From an uncultured Robiginitomaculum sp. (GTDB taxonomy: Bacteria; Pseudomonadota; Alphaproteobacteria; Caulobacterales; Maricaulaceae), in the NCBI GenBank assembly GCA_938003555.1, contig CALKXN010000353.1, positions 1 to 6,370 on the forward strand: DNA of 6,370 nucleotides, read 5' to 3'. Shown in pieces: positions 5,541 through 6,370 of the stretch. The position numbers and the translations under genes were made by a program. How positions within the stretch are numbered: the first letter of the stretch is position 1; every line of letters begins with the position of its first letter. The notes beneath the pieces are model-generated. The model was not told the origin of the DNA and did not search any database. It saw only the letters and a list, made by a program, of their open reading frames with translations.

Positions 5541-6370
5541 CTAATATACGATTTCCGTTCGCGAAAACGCGCCCCGGTGACAGGCTTTCGCGCATAGACA
5601 ATGCGATTGACCCCGTATGGCGCATTTATCGCCCTGCTGGGACTGCCGGACCAGTGATATTTGCATCGCCCCATAGTGGCCGATGTTACCCCAAAGCGTG
5701 GCTTGAGGCGTGCCATATGCCGGCTGCAAAATTGCGATCCGTCGAAGATGCCTATGTTGACCAATTATTTTCACAAGTACCAAACCATGGCGCGCCGCTT
5801 TTGCGAGCACGCTTTGCGCGTAGTTTTGTGGACGTCAACCGCGCGCGCTCTGATTTATCCTTAGTGCAGCGCCCGGATATGTGCGGTCCGGAGTCTCCGC
5901 GCGCCCGCGCCGGATTGGGCGTTATTCCGCTCTCTATTGGCCTTGATATGCCCATATATAAAACGCCGCCCAGCCAAGCTGAGATCACGCATCGCCTGTC
6001 CCATTACTATGACAACTATCACGCTGCGCTGGAGGGATTAGTGGATGCCGCGTTGCGCACCCATGGTCAGGCTTTGCTGATTGATTGTCACTCTATGCCG
6101 GGGACGGGCGCAATGGGGGCCAAGCGCGCGGACTTTGTGCTGGGCGATTGTTATGGGATGTCCTGTGATAATGCTATTTTGCGCCACGCTGCAGAAATAT
6201 TGCGCGGCATGGGCTACCGTGTGGGGATCAATCATCCTTATGCGGGAGGCTATATTACGCAGCGTCATGGACGCCCGCATGAGGGGCGACACGCGCTGCA
6301 GATTGAAATAAGCCGCGCCTTATATATGAATCCGGTTACGCTAAGGCGCGCGGCTAGCTTTGACCGCCTG
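5537..6370 (+). CDS. N-formylglutamate amidohydrolase family protein (3' end outside window)
   Basis: An uninterrupted frame from the ATG at 5537 runs 278 codons to the window edge. An in-frame TAA at 5531-5533 rules out a longer start. Family motifs are clear: FASPHSGRCYP at 42-52, SVEDAYVDQLF at 68-78, SFVDVNR at 96-102, LLIDCHSMPG at 180-189, ADFVLGDCYG at 198-207, INHPYAGGYITQRHGRP at 231-247 and LQIEISRALYM at 254-264. This is the N-formylglutamate deformylase fold (Pfam FGase), distantly related to zinc carboxypeptidases; His46, Glu70 and His185 are candidate metal or catalytic residues. The classical reaction hydrolyses N-formyl-L-glutamate to formate and L-glutamate, the last step of one histidine degradation route (HutG). 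No other hut gene is visible, so the true substrate is open. The family is about 280-300 residues long, so only a short C-terminal piece should be missing. The protein is cytoplasmic, with no signal peptide. Confidence 0.9.
   Translation, partial: MTNIRFPFAKTRPGDRLSRIDNAIDPVWRIYRPAGTAGPVIFASPHSGRCYPKAWLEACHMPAAKLRSVEDAYVDQLFSQVPNHGAPLLRARFARSFVDVNRARSDLSLVQRPDMCGPESPRARAGLGVIPLSIGLDMPIYKTPPSQAEITHRLSHYYDNYHAALEGLVDAALRTHGQALLIDCHSMPGTGAMGAKRADFVLGDCYGMSCDNAILRHAAEILRGMGYRVGINHPYAGGYITQRHGRPHEGRHALQIEISRALYMNPVTLRRAASFDRL

Noticed and set aside
5456..5810. Two minus-strand open frames of about 90-100 codons in 5456-5764 and 5541-5810.
   Set aside because: They are antisense to the clearly conserved amidohydrolase frame and its upstream gap, and their translations show no domain-like pattern.
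1..6370. CRISPR arrays, insertion sequences, transposase genes, integrase genes or attachment-site duplications.
   Set aside because: I saw no direct-repeat arrays, no mobile-element genes and no duplicated tRNA 3' end. The tRNA gene is intact and no integrated element is visible beside it.

Overview
The window looks like the chromosome of an alphaproteobacterium of moderate GC content. Three things point there: the ubiB-coaBC(dfp)-dut order, a CpdR-type stand-alone receiver protein (a family of the CckA-ChpT cell-cycle pathway), and a tRNA-Val(GAC) of alphaproteobacterial type. A Caulobacterales/Maricaulales-like bacterium is a reasonable guess, but sequence reading alone does not fix the family.

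Layout. Positions 2-91 hold the last codons of a plus-strand gene that enters from the left. A compact plus-strand operon follows: ubiB (144-1733), coaBC (1748-2935), dut (2932-3381) and a small unnamed gene (3381-3767). coaBC/dut overlap by ATGA, and dut meets the small gene through TAATG, so the last three genes are probably translationally coupled. The operon ends head-on against a minus-strand gene for a secreted PD40/TolB-like propeller protein (3764-4687), with the two stop codons overlapping. Positions 4688-5029 hold no protein gene that I can support. They contain the upstream region of the propeller gene, a near-perfect 19-bp inverted repeat touching the 3' end of a tRNA, the minus-strand tRNA-Val(GAC) with an encoded CCA, and a short GC-rich stem-loop. 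cpdR follows on the minus strand (5030-5392). Divergent from it, across a 144-bp gap, is a gene of the N-formylglutamate amidohydrolase family (5537 to the window end), which has no stop in the window.

Functions. The operon is housekeeping: UbiB supports ubiquinone biosynthesis, CoaBC performs two consecutive steps of coenzyme A synthesis, and Dut removes dUTP and supplies dUMP. The small fourth gene has no assigned function. CpdR, by homology, links the CckA-ChpT phosphorelay to ClpXP proteolysis. The amidohydrolase would release formate and glutamate if it has the family's classical activity.

Novelty. Nothing here amounts to a clear new multi-gene system. The items most worth a second look are the tRNA-abutting palindrome, the uncharacterised small barrel-like protein coupled to dut, the overlapping convergent stops, and the four-codon minicistron whose stop overlaps the amidohydrolase start.
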